Positions 49,532-62,704 of a DNA stretch of 64,000 nt are shown piece after piece; position 1 is the stretch's first letter, and each line of letters opens with the position of its first letter. The notes below the pieces were generated by a model. It saw only the letters and a program-made list of their open reading frames with translations, ran no database searches and was not told where the DNA came from. Source of the DNA: Tepidimonas alkaliphilus (lineage in GTDB: Bacteria > Pseudomonadota > Gammaproteobacteria > Burkholderiales > Burkholderiaceae_C); contig NZ_VJNB01000011.1 in the NCBI RefSeq assembly GCF_007556595.1, positions 1-64,000 of the forward strand, given 5' to 3'. Both the position numbers and the translations under genes were made by a program.

Positions 49532-51931
49532 GTGCCGAGCCTAGGATTCCCTTTGTTGTCACCGCGCGCCCGCTGGCGGCAGGTGGCGGCCATCGCCGCG
49601 CTGAGCGCTGCGCTGTCGGCCAGCGAGGCGTGGGCCTTGGCGCTGGGCCGGGTGTCGGTGCAATCGCAGCTGGGTGAGCCGTTGCGCGCCGAAATCGAGC
49701 TACCCGCCCTGACCGAAGAGGAGGCAGCCACCTTGCGGGTGGAGCTGGCCGATCCGGCACGCTACCGCAGCGCCAACTTGGACCCTGCGCCTTGGCTGCG
49801 GGACATTACGTTGCAGCTGCAGCGTCGCCCCGACGGACGTGCGATCATCGAAGTGCGCAGCGAACGTCGGATCAGCGAACCGTTTGTGGATCTTATCGTC
49901 GTGGCCCGCTGGGCCGGCGGGGAACTGCTGCGTGGCTACACCCTGTTGTTGGAGCCGCCCTCAGCGCGTGCACCGGCCCCGGTGACCCCGTTGCTGGAGC
50001 CAGCCGTGCCTGCCCCCCCCCAGGCGGCGGCGCCGCCCACGGCGGTCGCGCCCTCTGACCCCCAGACATCCGCCGACCCGGCGTCGTCCCAATCCCCTGC
50101 GCGCCGCGCAGGAACGGCGCGCGCCCAGGCGGACCACGGCTCAGCCGCCTCCAGCGCAGCCCCCACGCGCATCGTGGTGCGGCCAGGGGATACCGCCGGG
50201 CGCATCGCGCAGCGCCACCGGCCTGAAGGGGTCACGCTCGAACAGATGCTGGTGGCGCTGCTGCGCGCCAACCCCGATGCGTTCATCCGCGGCAACGTCC
50301 ACCTGATCAAAGCGGGCGCGGTGATCGACGTGCCTGACACCGCCGACGTTGGGCGCATCGACGCGGCCGAAGCCCGCGCGCTGGTGGCGGCGCAAACCCG
50401 TGACTTCAACGCGTACCGGCGCCGGCTGGCAGCGGCGGCGCCCGCGCAGCACACCGCCGCACCCCAGCGCCAGGCGCAAGGCAAGGTCGAGGCGGCAGTC
50501 GCCGATGCGGCGCCGCAAGCCAGCGCCCAAGACAAGCTCACCCTGAGCAAAGCCGAGCGGGACGCGCAGGAAGCCCAGCGTTTAGCGATCGAACGGCAAC
50601 AGCAAGAGCAACAACAACGCGCCGCGGAGCTGGAACGCAACCTGCGCGAGCTGGAGCAATTGCGCGCTCAAGCTCAAGCAACGGCGCCTTCGGAGCCGCC
50701 CTCGGCTGAAACGGGGGCGTCGGCCTCGACGGCGACCGAGGTGACCGGGGATGCTGCGCCCCAGGTCGGCCAAGACGCTTCTCCCGCCCAGCCCGCGGAC
50801 GTCGGAGCGAACGCTCCCACGCCAGCGGTCAGCGCCCCCCTGCCGCCGCAGCCGTCCGAACCTTCGGGCCCGGTGGAGGCATGGCTGCGGCACCCGTGGG
50901 CGCTGCCAGCCGCCGGCGGCGCGCTGGCTCTGCTGGCCGGTTTGGCGTGGTGGGGGCTGCGGCGGCGTCGCTCGTCCCAAACGGCGCCTGCGATGCCAGC
51001 GGCTGAGCCGACGCCGCAGCCTACCCCTGAGCCTGCCTCCGAAAGCGCCGACTCACCGGCAGATGACGATCGCCTCGATCCGGTGGCCGAAGCGCAGCTT
51101 CTGCTTGCGCATGGCCGCGAGGCGCAAGCGCAGGACCGGCTGCGGGAAGCGCTGGCCGTGCAGCCGCACCGCTTGGACGCTCGTCTCAAGCTGCTGGAGC
51201 TGTTGGCGCGGCGCGGCGACGCCGCTGCCTTCGAAACCGAAGCGCGCGCGCTGCAACCGCTGTGCACCGCCGACAGCCCCGAATGGCAACGCACCTGCGA
51301 GCTGGGTCGCGAGCTTGACCCCGACAACCCGCTGTATCGCTCCACTTCAGCGCCCGCCACGGCAGCGGTCGGGGCGGCGATGGTGGCAGCGGGCGTGGCC
51401 GCCACCGGGCTGTCGTCCGCGGCGGACGAGCCGCCGACGCTGGACGCCCCGCTGGAGGCCGCCTCGTCTTGGTCCGCGCCCGCCTCGACATCCTTCGAAA
51501 CCGCCGCCGCCTCTGACCCAGCGGCAGCCAGCGAGCCTGCGTCACCCGAGCAGCCAGGCCCTACCGAAGGCGATGACTTGGCGTTGGAACTGGATTGGCC
51601 TGAGGACGACGGGCAGAGCGTCTCCGAGGCGACGGCTCAAGCTCCCTCCCCTGCGGGTCTTCCGCCTGAGGTGGCGGAATTGTCGCTGGATCTGCCGCTG
51701 GATGACGGCCAGGAAGCCGCCGCGCCAGCCGCGGCCATGCCGGAGGACGCCTCCGCCGGCGCGCCCGCAGCCCCCGATCGCGACCCGCTGGAGACCAAGC
51801 TGTCGCTGGCACGCGAGTTCGAGGCCATCGGCGACATCGACGGCGCGCGCATCCTGGCCGAGGAAGTACTGGCCGAAGCGCAGGGCGAGCTGCGCGAACG
51901 CGCGCAGGCGTTCCTCGCGCAGCTGGGCTGA
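49532..51931 (+). CDS. fimV: FimV-family peptidoglycan-associated polarity protein
   Basis: A 799-residue protein. GTG 49532 is chosen because GAGG at 49521-49524 precedes it and a signal peptide follows (to SEAWA); ATG 49478 and 49481 are alternatives. The FimV N-domain is LALGRVSVQSQLGEPLRAEIELPALTEEE. A LysM-like segment comes next (RIVVRPGDTAGRIAQRHRPEG), then a Gln/Glu/Arg coiled coil, one membrane helix (ALPAAGGALALLAGLAWWGL), a TPR-like part, an acidic Ala/Pro-rich region and the C-terminal FimV domain (LAREFEAIGDIDGARILAEEVL). Between asd and truA, as in other Burkholderiales. It should organise cell poles and type IV pili. Confidence 0.9.
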   Translation: MPSLGFPLLSPRARWRQVAAIAALSAALSASEAWALALGRVSVQSQLGEPLRAEIELPALTEEEAATLRVELADPARYRSANLDPAPWLRDITLQLQRRPDGRAIIEVRSERRISEPFVDLIVVARWAGGELLRGYTLLLEPPSARAPAPVTPLLEPAVPAPPQAAAPPTAVAPSDPQTSADPASSQSPARRAGTARAQADHGSAASSAAPTRIVVRPGDTAGRIAQRHRPEGVTLEQMLVALLRANPDAFIRGNVHLIKAGAVIDVPDTADVGRIDAAEARALVAAQTRDFNAYRRRLAAAAPAQHTAAPQRQAQGKVEAAVADAAPQASAQDKLTLSKAERDAQEAQRLAIERQQQEQQQRAAELERNLRELEQLRAQAQATAPSEPPSAETGASASTATEVTGDAAPQVGQDASPAQPADVGANAPTPAVSAPLPPQPSEPSGPVEAWLRHPWALPAAGGALALLAGLAWWGLRRRRSSQTAPAMPAAEPTPQPTPEPASESADSPADDDRLDPVAEAQLLLAHGREAQAQDRLREALAVQPHRLDARLKLLELLARRGDAAAFETEARALQPLCTADSPEWQRTCELGRELDPDNPLYRSTSAPATAAVGAAMVAAGVAATGLSSAADEPPTLDAPLEAASSWSAPASTSFETAAASDPAAASEPASPEQPGPTEGDDLALELDWPEDDGQSVSEATAQAPSPAGLPPEVAELSLDLPLDDGQEAAAPAAAMPEDASAGAPAAPDRDPLETKLSLAREFEAIGDIDGARILAEEVLAEAQGELRERAQAFLAQLG

Positions 51932-51951
51932 AGGCTCCCTGCGGCGACACG

Positions 51952-52740
51952 ATGCGCATCGCATTGGGGATGAGCTACCTCGGCACCGCCTACCAAGGCT
52001 GGCAGAGCCAGCCGGGCGGCGCGACCGTGCAAGATCAGCTGGAGCGGGCGCTGGCCGCCTTCGCCAATGCGCCGGCGATTGCGACCCTGTGCGCTGGCCG
52101 CACCGACGCTGGCGTGCACGGGCTCAACCAGGTGGTGCACTTTGATGCGCCAGTGCAGCGGGCGATGTTTTCATGGGTGCGCGGCGTCAACCGCTACCTG
52201 CCGCCCGACATCGCGGTGCAGTGGGCGCAGGAGGTGCCCTCGAGCTTTCACGCGCGCAACAGCGCACGGGCGCGCCGCTACGCCTACATCGTGCTGGAAT
52301 CCCCGGTGCGCCCGAGCGTGGAGGCCGGACGCGTCGGCTGGGTGTTTCGCCCGCTGGCGCTGGAGCCGATGCAGGCGGCGGCGCGGCACCTGATCGGCGA
52401 GCACGACTTCAGCTCGTTTCGCGCCGCGCAGTGCCAGGCGGCCTCCCCGGTCAAGACGCTGCGCCGGCTCGACATCCGCCGCCGCGGGCCCTACTGGCGC
52501 TTCGACTTCGAGGCCAACGCCTTCCTGCACCACATGATCCGCAACATCATGGGCTGCCTGATCGCGGTGGGCCAGGGACTCAAGCCTCCCGACTGGATGG
52601 CCGAGGTGCTGGCGGCGCGCCGGCGCGAGGTCGCCGCCCCGACCTTTGCACCCGACGGGCTGTATTTTCTCGGGCCGGTTTACGATGCCGAGCTTGGCTT
52701 GCCGCAGCGCACGGCGGCCTTCGACTGGTTGCCCCTCTGA
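51952..52740 (+). CDS. truA: tRNA pseudouridine(38-40) synthase
   Basis: A 262-residue TruA modifying the anticodon stem-loop. It starts MRIALGMSYLGTAYQGWQSQPGGATVQDQLE. The catalytic Asp is in CAGRTDAGVHGLNQVVHFD. HARNSARARRYAYIVLES and FEANAFLHHMIRNIMGCLIAVG are standard. It begins 20 nt after fimV. Confidence 0.98.
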   Translation: MRIALGMSYLGTAYQGWQSQPGGATVQDQLERALAAFANAPAIATLCAGRTDAGVHGLNQVVHFDAPVQRAMFSWVRGVNRYLPPDIAVQWAQEVPSSFHARNSARARRYAYIVLESPVRPSVEAGRVGWVFRPLALEPMQAAARHLIGEHDFSSFRAAQCQAASPVKTLRRLDIRRRGPYWRFDFEANAFLHHMIRNIMGCLIAVGQGLKPPDWMAEVLAARRREVAAPTFAPDGLYFLGPVYDAELGLPQRTAAFDWLPL

Positions 52741-52751
52741 CGAATCCTGCC

Positions 52752-53420
52752 ATGCGTCGCACCCGCATCAAAATCTGTGGCCTGACGCGCGAGGCCGACG
52801 TCGAGCACGCCGCCGCCGCCGGCGCCGATGCGGTCGGCTTCGTGCTGTATCCGGCCAGCCCGCGCGCGGTGACACCGGCGCGCGCCGGCCAGCTGGCGCA
52901 GCGGCTGCCGCCGTTCGTCACGCCGGTGCTGCTGTTCGTCAACGCCCGCGCCGACGAGGTGGACGCCGGTCTGCAAGCGGTGCCGCACGCCTGGCTGCAA
53001 TTCCATGGCGACGAAACGCCGCAGGACTGCGCCGCGCTGGCGCAAGGCCGCCCGTGGCTGCGCGCGGCGCGCGTGCCGCTCGGGGCTGGTGCGGGCGGGT
53101 TCGATCTTCTAGAATTCAGCGATCGGTTTGCCGCTGCGGTGGGCCTGGTGGTCGATGCCCACGTACCCGGATATGGCGGCGGCGGCCATGCCTTCGACTG
53201 GAACGCGCTGCCGTGGTCACATCCTCGTCTTGGCGCCGCCGCTCGGGTCGTTTTGTCTGGTGGACTCACACCCGCAAATGTGACCGATGGCGTGCGGCGG
53301 GTGCGTCCCTGGGGCGTTGACGTCTCCTCCGGCGTCGAAGCCGCCAAAGGGATCAAAGACCCCGCGAAAGTGTCGGCCTTCATCGCCGCTGTGCGGCAGG
53401 CCGACGCGGAGGGGACGTGA
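52752..53420 (+). CDS. trpF: Phosphoribosylanthranilate isomerase
   Basis: A 222-residue TIM barrel for the third step of tryptophan synthesis. It has RIKICGLTREADVEHAAAAGADAVGFVLYPASPRAV (catalytic Cys), then WLQFHGDETPQDCAAL, and LVVDAHVPGYGGGGHAFDW (catalytic Asp), and VVLSGGLTPANVTDGVRRVRPWGVDVSSGVE. It lies 11 nt after truA and 93 nt before trpB. Confidence 0.98.
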   Translation: MRRTRIKICGLTREADVEHAAAAGADAVGFVLYPASPRAVTPARAGQLAQRLPPFVTPVLLFVNARADEVDAGLQAVPHAWLQFHGDETPQDCAALAQGRPWLRAARVPLGAGAGGFDLLEFSDRFAAAVGLVVDAHVPGYGGGGHAFDWNALPWSHPRLGAAARVVLSGGLTPANVTDGVRRVRPWGVDVSSGVEAAKGIKDPAKVSAFIAAVRQADAEGT

Positions 53421-53457
53421 CCGCTGCGCTCATGCAGCCTTTCGGATGGCCCGCTGC

Positions 53458-53475
53458 GCGGGCGCCTGCGCCCGC
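53458..53475 (+). other. 7-bp GC hairpin in the trpF-trpB gap
   Basis: GCGGGCG pairs with CGCCCGC around a CCTG loop, 38 nt before trpB. There is no U-tract, alternative pairing or Trp-codon leader, so it is not a classical attenuator. It may have no function. Confidence 0.3.
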
Positions 53476-53513
53476 CAACGCCGTTTGGCAGCGCTCCCTA
53501 GGATGGTCGAACC

Positions 53514-55621
<2,108 letters not shown>

Positions 55622-55691
55622 TCGGCTCTCATGCACGGCTCGGCCCCACCCTGCGCGGGGCTCAGCGCCTCTGCACAAAGGAGTCTTGCCC

Positions 55692-56555
<864 letters not shown>

Positions 56556-56579
56556 GCCACGCGCGCCGCGGCGCGACCA

Positions 56580-57662
56580 TCAGGGCAGCAGCTCCAGCGC
56601 GCGCTGGTAGCGCGGATCGGCCATCAGCTCGTCCCAGTCCGGGGCCGCAGCGGTCGGCAGCAGCGCGCGCCGGCGCGCCTCGGCAGCCTCGTCCGGCTGC
56701 CAGCGGCCCTCGTAGTAGGCGCGCGCCAGCTCCTCGATCAGGTCGTCGATGGCCGCTCCCCCGTCCACCGTGCTCTGGTTGCACAGCAGCACGAGGTCGC
56801 AGCCGGCCTCAAGCGCCGCCAGCGCCGCCTCGGTGTAGGTCAGCTCGCGGCCGTCCAGCCGGCGCGCGCCGGCCATCGCCAGGTCATCGCTGAAGATGGC
56901 GCCGGTGAAGCCGAGCAGCCCGCGCAGGATGTCCTGCAGCCAGCGGCGCGAAAACCCCGCCGGGCGCGCGGCATCGACCTGCGGGTAGAGCACGTGCGCC
57001 GGCATCACCGCCGCCAGCGTGGCGCTGAGCCAGCCGTACGGCGCCGCATCCTCGGCCAGGATCGCCTCCAGCGTGCGCTCGTCCACCGGCAGCTCGGTGT
57101 GCGAGTCGGCCTCGGCCCAGCCGTGACCGGGGAAATGCTTGCCGCAGTGCGCCATGCCGGCGGCGCGCATGCCGTGCATCAGCGCCTGCGCCAGCAGCGT
57201 CACCACGCGCGCGTCGGCGTCGAACGCGCGGTCGCCGATGACGGCGCTGCGGCCATGATCCAGATCGAGCACCGGCGCGAAGCTGAGGTCCACGCCGCAG
57301 GCGCGCAGCTCGGCGGCCATGACCCAGCCGGTGGCCGCCGCGGCGTTGCAGGCCGCAAGCGCCGCCTCGCCGGGCATGCTCTCGGGCGCCTCGCGCCACA
57401 GGCGGCCGAGCTCGCGCATCGCCGGCAGCGGCGTGAAGCCGTCGTCGCGGAAGCGCTGCACGCGCCCGCCCTCGTGATCCACGCAGATCAGCAGGTCGCG
57501 CCGCACGCGCTTGATCTGCGCGCACAGGCGCGCCAGCTGCGCGCGGTCGCGCCCGTTGCGCGCGAACAGGATCACGCCGCCGACCAGCGGGTGGCTCAGG
57601 CGCGCGCGGTCGGCCGGCGTCAGGCGCGGGCCGGCCACATCGATGATCAGCGGGGCGTGCAT
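56580..57662 (-). CDS. nagZ: Beta-N-acetylhexosaminidase
   Basis: A 360-residue cytosolic GH3 glycosidase that removes GlcNAc from anhydro-muropeptides in cell-wall recycling. Motifs are [48 protein letters not shown], the flexible catalytic loop [19 protein letters not shown], and the nucleophile Asp in [13 protein letters not shown]. Its ATG lies inside the acpS coding region (16-nt overlap). Last of the leftward lepA run and convergent with accD. Confidence 0.97.
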   Translation of the reverse strand: MHAPLIIDVAGPRLTPADRARLSHPLVGGVILFARNGRDRAQLARLCAQIKRVRRDLLICVDHEGGRVQRFRDDGFTPLPAMRELGRLWREAPESMPGEAALAACNAAAATGWVMAAELRACGVDLSFAPVLDLDHGRSAVIGDRAFDADARVVTLLAQALMHGMRAAGMAHCGKHFPGHGWAEADSHTELPVDERTLEAILAEDAAPYGWLSATLAAVMPAHVLYPQVDAARPAGFSRRWLQDILRGLLGFTGAIFSDDLAMAGARRLDGRELTYTEAALAALEAGCDLVLLCNQSTVDGGAAIDDLIEELARAYYEGRWQPDEAAEARRRALLPTAAAPDWDELMADPRYQRALELLP

Positions 57663-58069
57663 GGGGCGGGCTCCTCCGGCAGGGTTTCGACGACGACGAA
57701 GGCCAGCGCGTGGTCGCCCTCGTCGCTTAAGCTCACGTGCGCGCGCCAGCGGCGCTGCTCGAACCAGGCGCGCAGCGCGCCGTCCAGCAGCACGGTCGGC
57801 TGCCCGCTGGCCGCCGGCACAATCTGGCAGGCGCGCCACGTCATCGGCGCGCGCAGGCCCAGGCCGATGGCCTTGCTGAACGCCTCCTTGGCCGCAAAGC
57901 GCGTGGCGACGAAGCGCACGCCGCGCTCGGGGCAGCGCGCCTGGCGCTGACACCACAGCGCCAGCTCCCGCTCGCCGAGGATGCGCTGCGCAAAGCGCTC
58001 GCCGTGGCGCCGCAGCGCCGCGGCGATGCGACGCACGTCGCACAGGTCGGCGCCGACGCCGGCGATCAC
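57647..58069 (-). CDS. acpS: Holo-[acyl-carrier-protein] synthase
   Basis: A 140-residue phosphopantetheinyl transferase that activates ACP. It starts with GTG as [25 protein letters not shown] (Mg-binding Asp). The second signature is [20 protein letters not shown], and [18 protein letters not shown] closes the fold. The GTG overlaps the pdxJ stop (GTGA) and the end overlaps nagZ by 16 nt, so the three genes are tightly coupled. Confidence 0.96.
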   Translation of the reverse strand: MIAGVGADLCDVRRIAAALRRHGERFAQRILGERELALWCQRQARCPERGVRFVATRFAAKEAFSKAIGLGLRAPMTWRACQIVPAASGQPTVLLDGALRAWFEQRRWRAHVSLSDEGDHALAFVVVETLPEEPAPCTPR

Positions 58070-58860
58070 GGCGCCTCCGCGCCGGCCTCGTAGGCGGCGT
58101 CGATGCAGCGCAGGTAAGCCTGCACGGTGGCGGCGTAGCCCAGCTCCAGCGCATCGGCCGTCAGCGCGTGGCCGATCGAGACCTCCACCACCCCCGGCAC
58201 GGCGCGCAGGAAGTCGGTCAGGTTGTCGCGGTTGAGGTCGTGCCCGGCGTTGACCTGCAGGCCGGCGGCCTGCGCCGCCAGCGCCGCCTCGCGGTAGCGG
58301 CGCAGCTGCGCGGCGCGCGCCGCCGAGTCGGACCACGCCGCCGCGTACGGCTCGGTGTAGAGCTCGACGCGATCGGCGCCGACGGCGCGCGCGGCGGCCA
58401 TCGGCTCGGGCTCGGGGTCCATGAACAGGCTGACGCGCGCGCCCAGCGCCTGCGCCTGCGCGATCACGGGGCGAAGCCGCTCGGCATCTTCAGGGAAAGA
58501 CCAGCCATGGTCGCTGGTGAACTGCCCCACCGCATCCGGCACGAAGGTCAGCTGGTGCAGCGGCAGGCCGCGCGCGGCCACCTCGCGCGCCACGTCCAGC
58601 AGGTTGTGAAACGGGTTGCCTTCAATGTTGAATTCGCGTCCCGGCCAGTCGCGCAGCAGCTCGGCGATGTCGAACACGTCGTGCCGGCGAATATGGCGCT
58701 CATCCGGACGCGGGTGCACCGTGATGCCGTGCGCGCCAGCCTGCAGGCACAGCGTGGCGGCGCGCACCACGCTCGGGATACCCAGGTGACGGCTGTTGCG
58801 CAGCAGCGCCACCTTGTTGACGTTGACCGACAGCGCGGTGCGGCGGCGGGCTTCGTTCAT
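58066..58860 (-). CDS. pdxJ: Pyridoxine 5'-phosphate synthase
   Basis: A 264-residue TIM barrel making PNP from deoxyxylulose phosphate and an amino-acetone phosphate. It shows [15 protein letters not shown], then [29 protein letters not shown], and [36 protein letters not shown] and [13 protein letters not shown]. The ATG overlaps the recO stop by 4 nt and its stop overlaps acpS. Confidence 0.98.
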   Translation of the reverse strand: MNEARRRTALSVNVNKVALLRNSRHLGIPSVVRAATLCLQAGAHGITVHPRPDERHIRRHDVFDIAELLRDWPGREFNIEGNPFHNLLDVAREVAARGLPLHQLTFVPDAVGQFTSDHGWSFPEDAERLRPVIAQAQALGARVSLFMDPEPEPMAAARAVGADRVELYTEPYAAAWSDSAARAAQLRRYREAALAAQAAGLQVNAGHDLNRDNLTDFLRAVPGVVEVSIGHALTADALELGYAATVQAYLRCIDAAYEAGAEAP

Positions 58861-59639
58861 GGCTCGAGTTCATCCGGACGATGGGAGGCAGACCACAGGC
58901 GGCGCAGCTCGCGCATCATTTCGCGGGCGTGCCACGCGCGCACGCCGCTATGGTAGTGCAGCAGCGCCCGCAGCTGCGTGCGCAGCGCCGCGCTGGCCAG
59001 CGTCTCGGCAGCCCCTGCGTGCAACGCCGACCACGGGTCGGGGCTTTGCAGCGCCGCTTGCAACGCCATCCACTGCGCGCCGAGCAGCGCGGCGCGCGCA
59101 TCGGCGATGAGGCCGTGTTCGGCCACCAGCCGATAGGGTCGTTGCGCTTGCAAGGGTCGCCGCGTCGCCGCCTCGATGGCCAAATCGGGCAGCCAGCCTT
59201 GGGCGTGCAGCAGCATCAGCTCAAAAGCCCGCAACAGCGGCGCCGGCGGCGCGCCCTGGGCCAGCGCGCGCACGGCCGCCGCGTAAGCGTCAAACAACAT
59301 AGGAAACGCTTCGCCCCGCGGCAGCAGGCGCAGCACGAGCTCATTCAGATGCAAGCCGGCCCACAGCGCCTGCTCTTGTGGCAGCACGTGACCACCGACC
59401 CAATGAGCGGCTTTGACCACCGGCAGCTCTTCTCCACCGCCCCAGTCCAGCCGCAGCGGCAGCAGCGCCACCAGCAACGGGCGCAACGCCGAGGCGGGCC
59501 GCTTGGCGCCTTTGGCCACCAGGGCCAGCCGACCGTGGTGGCGCGTGAACACATCCACAATCAGGCTGGATTCGCTCCAGTCGTAGTGATGCACGACGAA
59601 GGCTGGCTCATCGTGCACGCGGCTGCTGCGCCTTGCCAC
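58857..59639 (-). CDS. recO: DNA repair protein RecO
   Basis: A 260-residue mediator that helps load RecA with RecF/RecR. The N-terminal OB fold has EPAFVVHHYDWSESSLIVDVFTRHHGRLALVAKGAKRPAS; the C-terminal helical domain includes FELMLLHAQGWLPDL and RALLHYHSG. The zinc cysteines found in some RecO proteins are absent. It starts with GTG 6 nt after the era stop, and its stop overlaps pdxJ. Confidence 0.94.
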   Translation of the reverse strand: MARRSSRVHDEPAFVVHHYDWSESSLIVDVFTRHHGRLALVAKGAKRPASALRPLLVALLPLRLDWGGGEELPVVKAAHWVGGHVLPQEQALWAGLHLNELVLRLLPRGEAFPMLFDAYAAAVRALAQGAPPAPLLRAFELMLLHAQGWLPDLAIEAATRRPLQAQRPYRLVAEHGLIADARAALLGAQWMALQAALQSPDPWSALHAGAAETLASAALRTQLRALLHYHSGVRAWHAREMMRELRRLWSASHRPDELEP

Positions 59640-59645
59640 CGCCGC

Positions 59646-60569
59646 TTACTCGTAGCCGTAGGCGCGCAGCTTGGCTTCGTCATCAGCCCAGCCGGAGCGC
59701 ACCTTGACCCACAGCTCCAGAAACACCTTGCCCCCCCAGAGACGCTCCATTTCCTGGCGCGCCTCGGTGCCGATGCGCTTCAAGCGTTCGCCGCCTTCGC
59801 CGATCACCATGCCCTTGTGGCTGTCGCGCTCAACGATGATGGTGGCGGCGATGCGGCGCAGCTGCCCTTCTTGCTCAAAACGGTCCACCACCACCGTGGC
59901 GCCATACGGCAGCTCATCGCCGGTCAGCCGAAACAGCTTCTCGCGCACCAGCTCGCCAGCCAAGAAGCGCTCGCTGCGGTCGGTCAGGTCATCGGCCTCG
60001 TAGAGCCAAGGCTGCTGCGGCAGGTAACGCTCGCACAGCGCCAGCAGCCGCTGCACGTCGCGGGCTTGGCGCGCCGACATCGGGAAGAACTCCGCAAACG
60101 GATGCCGGTCCTGCATGCTGCGCAGCCAAGGGGCCAGCTCCGCGCGGCGGTGCACGCGATCAAGCTTGTTGGCCACCAGCAACACTGGCACATTGGACGG
60201 CAACAAGGCCAGCACCTTGGCATCGGCCAAATCGAAGCGCCCCGCCTCCACCACAAACAACACCACATCGACATCGGCCAGGGTGGCCACCACCGTGCGA
60301 TTCAGCGCCCGGTTCAGCGCGTTGTCGTGCCGGGTCTGAAAGCCGGGCGTATCGACGAAGATGTATTGAGTGGCCCCCTCGGTGCGGATGCCGTGGATGC
60401 GGTGGCGCGTGGTTTGCGCCTTGCGCGAGGTGATGCTGATCTTGGCCCCCACCAACGCGTTGAGCAGCGTTGATTTGCCGACGTTGGGCTTGCCGACGAT
60501 GGCGATGTAGCCGCAGCGCGTGGCCGTCGGCAAGGCCCCAGCGGTGGCAGCGAGGTGATCCGAATTCAT
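59646..60569 (-). CDS. era: GTPase Era
   Basis: A 307-residue GTPase for 16S rRNA 3'-end and 30S maturation. G domain: [38 protein letters not shown] (G1, G2), [10 protein letters not shown] (G3) and VANKLDRV (G4). The C-terminal KH domain has [40 protein letters not shown]. It follows rnc by 24 nt, the usual order. Confidence 0.98.
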   Translation of the reverse strand: MNSDHLAATAGALPTATRCGYIAIVGKPNVGKSTLLNALVGAKISITSRKAQTTRHRIHGIRTEGATQYIFVDTPGFQTRHDNALNRALNRTVVATLADVDVVLFVVEAGRFDLADAKVLALLPSNVPVLLVANKLDRVHRRAELAPWLRSMQDRHPFAEFFPMSARQARDVQRLLALCERYLPQQPWLYEADDLTDRSERFLAGELVREKLFRLTGDELPYGATVVVDRFEQEGQLRRIAATIIVERDSHKGMVIGEGGERLKRIGTEARQEMERLWGGKVFLELWVKVRSGWADDEAKLRAYGYE

Positions 60570-60593
60570 TGCGAATCGCCCAATCTCGTGCGC

Positions 60594-61310
60594 TCAGACC
60601 GATGCCGGGGCAGGATGCTGCGCGCTGTCTTGCAACCGCTGCAGCATCGCCGCCGCCGCCTGTTGCTCAGCGGCGCGCCGCGAGGGTCCCTGTCCGCGGG
60701 CGGGCTGCGCGACCCCCTCGACCGAGCAGGCAACCTCGAAGGTTTGCGCATGCGCCTCGCCGTGCACCGCCACCACCTCGTATCGTGGCAAGGGCCGACG
60801 CCGGGCTTGCAACCACTCCTGCAAGGCGGTCTTGGGGTCTTTGCCGGCGGCCACGCCGAGCTGCGCCTCGTCATACCAGCGGCGCGCCACCGCCAGCGCA
60901 GCCTCAAAGCCGGCATCCAGATACACCGCGCCGAGCAATGCCTCCACCACATCGGCCAGAATCGAGGGGCGCGTCGACCCGCCGCTGCGGCGCTCGCCCT
61001 CGCCCAAACGCACCAGCGCGGGCACGCCCAGCTGCAACGCGATGCGGTGCAGCGCGTCCTGGCGCACCAGCGCCGCGCGCGCACGCGACAAATCACCCTC
61101 GCGCCCCTGCGGCAGGCGCTGCACCAGCAGCGTGGCCACCACCAGCCCCAGCACCGCATCGCCCAGAAATTCCAGCCGCTCGTAATGATCGGCACTCAAG
61201 CTGCGATGCGTCAACGCCCGCTGCAGCAGCGCCGGGTTGGCAAAGGTATGTCCCAAGCGACGTTGCAAAGCCGCCCACGCTTCGGCCTCTTCGCGGCCCG
61301 ACCTTGTCAC
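60594..61310 (-). CDS. rnc: Ribonuclease III
   Basis: A 238-residue dsRNA endonuclease. The catalytic acidic residues lie in ERLEFLGDAVLGLVV and DVVEALLGAVYLDAGF. The dsRNA-binding domain (about 157-228) has DPKTALQEWLQARRRPLPRYEV and GPSRRAAEQQAAAAMLQRL. The GTG start overlaps the stop of the DUF4845 gene (GTGA). Confidence 0.97.
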   Translation of the reverse strand: MTRSGREEAEAWAALQRRLGHTFANPALLQRALTHRSLSADHYERLEFLGDAVLGLVVATLLVQRLPQGREGDLSRARAALVRQDALHRIALQLGVPALVRLGEGERRSGGSTRPSILADVVEALLGAVYLDAGFEAALAVARRWYDEAQLGVAAGKDPKTALQEWLQARRRPLPRYEVVAVHGEAHAQTFEVACSVEGVAQPARGQGPSRRAAEQQAAAAMLQRLQDSAQHPAPASV

Positions 61311-61651
61311 TCGCTGCGACCTCGGTATTTGAGCACCAGGTAGGCCGGGCCAACCAGGTGGATTTCTTTGTCGTAGGCAAATTCCACCACGTAGCGGTCG
61401 CCCACTTTGGTGATTTTGAGATCTTGGCCGCTGATGGCTTGGAAATAATCGGCGGCCTTGGCGCGATCGAAGGCGTTGCGGATTTCGGTGGGATTGGAAC
61501 CGCTTTGCGCGGCGCGCTTGACGGCCTTCTGGATGGACGAATATTCACTGACCGACGGCACGATTTCGGCGGCCAGCACCACCAGCACCGCCACCACGAT
61601 GCCAGTCACGATCAGGCCCATCAGGCTCAGACCTCGCTGTTGGGTTCGCAT
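61307..61651 (-). CDS. DUF4845 family single-pass membrane protein
   Basis: A 114-residue protein. Start 61651 (MRTQQRGLSLMGLIVTGIVVAVLVVLAAEIVPSV) follows a GGAAGGGG run. The N-terminus resembles a type IV pilin-like signal anchor (QQRGLSLMGLI). The rest is a small periplasmic domain (AISGQDLKITKVGDRYVVEFAYDKEIHLVGPAYLVLKY). DUF4845 genes commonly lie between lepB and rnc in betaproteobacteria; function is unknown. It is translationally coupled to rnc. Confidence 0.87.
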   Translation of the reverse strand: MRTQQRGLSLMGLIVTGIVVAVLVVLAAEIVPSVSEYSSIQKAVKRAAQSGSNPTEIRNAFDRAKAADYFQAISGQDLKITKVGDRYVVEFAYDKEIHLVGPAYLVLKYRGRSE

Positions 61652-61723
61652 GCGTGGGTTCCCCTTCCGTGCAAGGAGCGTCATAGGCTGCCGGCATGAT
61701 AGCGCGCCTGCAGCCGCGGCGGG

Positions 61724-62704
61724 TTACTCAAAACGCCCAATGCGGCGAAGGTCGCCGAAGTTCATCCACACGAAAAATGCTTTGCCGACGATGTGATCCT
61801 CCGGCACGAAGCCCCAAAAGCGCGAGTCCAGCGAGTTGTCACGGTTGTCGCCCATCACAAAGTAATGACCGGGCGGCACGCGGCAGGTCACCCCCTCCAC
61901 CGTGTAGCGGCAGTGATCGCGGAACGGAAACTCCGCCACCGCCGGCACAAAAGCCGGGTGTTCGTCGTCCACCAAGGTGTGCACCCGCTTGCCGCCCAGC
62001 TGCTCCACAAACTGCTTGCGATAGCGCATGGCATCGGCGTCGTAGTAGTCGGGCGCGGCCTCGCGCGGCACCGGCTGACCGTTGATGAAAAGCTGCTTGT
62101 TCAGGTAGGCCACCTCATCACCCGGCAGGCCCACCACGCGTTTGATGTAATCCAAGCTTGGCTTGGGTGGAAAGCGAAAAACGATCACGTCACCGCGCTG
62201 CGGCGCGTGGTTGTCCATAAGTTTGGTGTGGGTCACCGGCAGGCGCACACCGTAGTGGTATTTGTTGACCAGAATCAGGTCGCCCACCTGCAAAGTGGGA
62301 ATCATGGAGCCGGACGGGATCTTGAACGGCTCGAACAAAAACGAGCGCAGCACAAAAACAGCCAAGATGACCGGAAACAGCCCCGCTGTCCAATCCAGCC
62401 ACCATGGCTGGCGCAACAAGCGCTGGCGCAACTCCGTCTCATCGTCGGTCGGCGCCGCCAAACCGATGCCGCGCGCTTCGGCCACGCGCGCGCGCAGCTG
62501 CTGCACCGCCGCCTCGGCGGCGGCGCGGCGCCGCGGCAAAAACACGAGCTTTTCGGCCACCCAATACACCCCGGTGATCAGCACCGCCGCCAACAGCAGC
62601 ACGGCGAAGTTGCCCTCCACCATGCCGAAGGCCCACGCCGCGCCATAAGCGCCGAAGGCGGCCAGCACCACGCCGGTCAGCGTGGCCATGGTCTGGTCGT
62701 TCAT
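61724..62704 (-). CDS. lepB: Signal peptidase I
   Basis: A 326-residue leader peptidase. Two N-terminal membrane helices (about 8-27 and 33-50) precede a basic/acidic cytoplasmic loop and a third helix near 105-125. The catalytic Ser is Ser133 in [15 protein letters not shown], and the Lys is in [16 protein letters not shown]. Box E is [19 protein letters not shown]. It starts in the lepA stop (ATGA) and is 72 nt before the DUF4845 gene. Confidence 0.97.
   Translation of the reverse strand: MNDQTMATLTGVVLAAFGAYGAAWAFGMVEGNFAVLLLAAVLITGVYWVAEKLVFLPRRRAAAEAAVQQLRARVAEARGIGLAAPTDDETELRQRLLRQPWWLDWTAGLFPVILAVFVLRSFLFEPFKIPSGSMIPTLQVGDLILVNKYHYGVRLPVTHTKLMDNHAPQRGDVIVFRFPPKPSLDYIKRVVGLPGDEVAYLNKQLFINGQPVPREAAPDYYDADAMRYRKQFVEQLGGKRVHTLVDDEHPAFVPAVAEFPFRDHCRYTVEGVTCRVPPGHYFVMGDNRDNSLDSRFWGFVPEDHIVGKAFFVWMNFGDLRRIGRFE

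Noticed and set aside
53421-53513. Tryptophan attenuator before trpB
   Set aside because: The GC hairpin lacks a U-tract, alternative stems and a Trp-rich leader peptide; it also lies inside the operon, not at its head.
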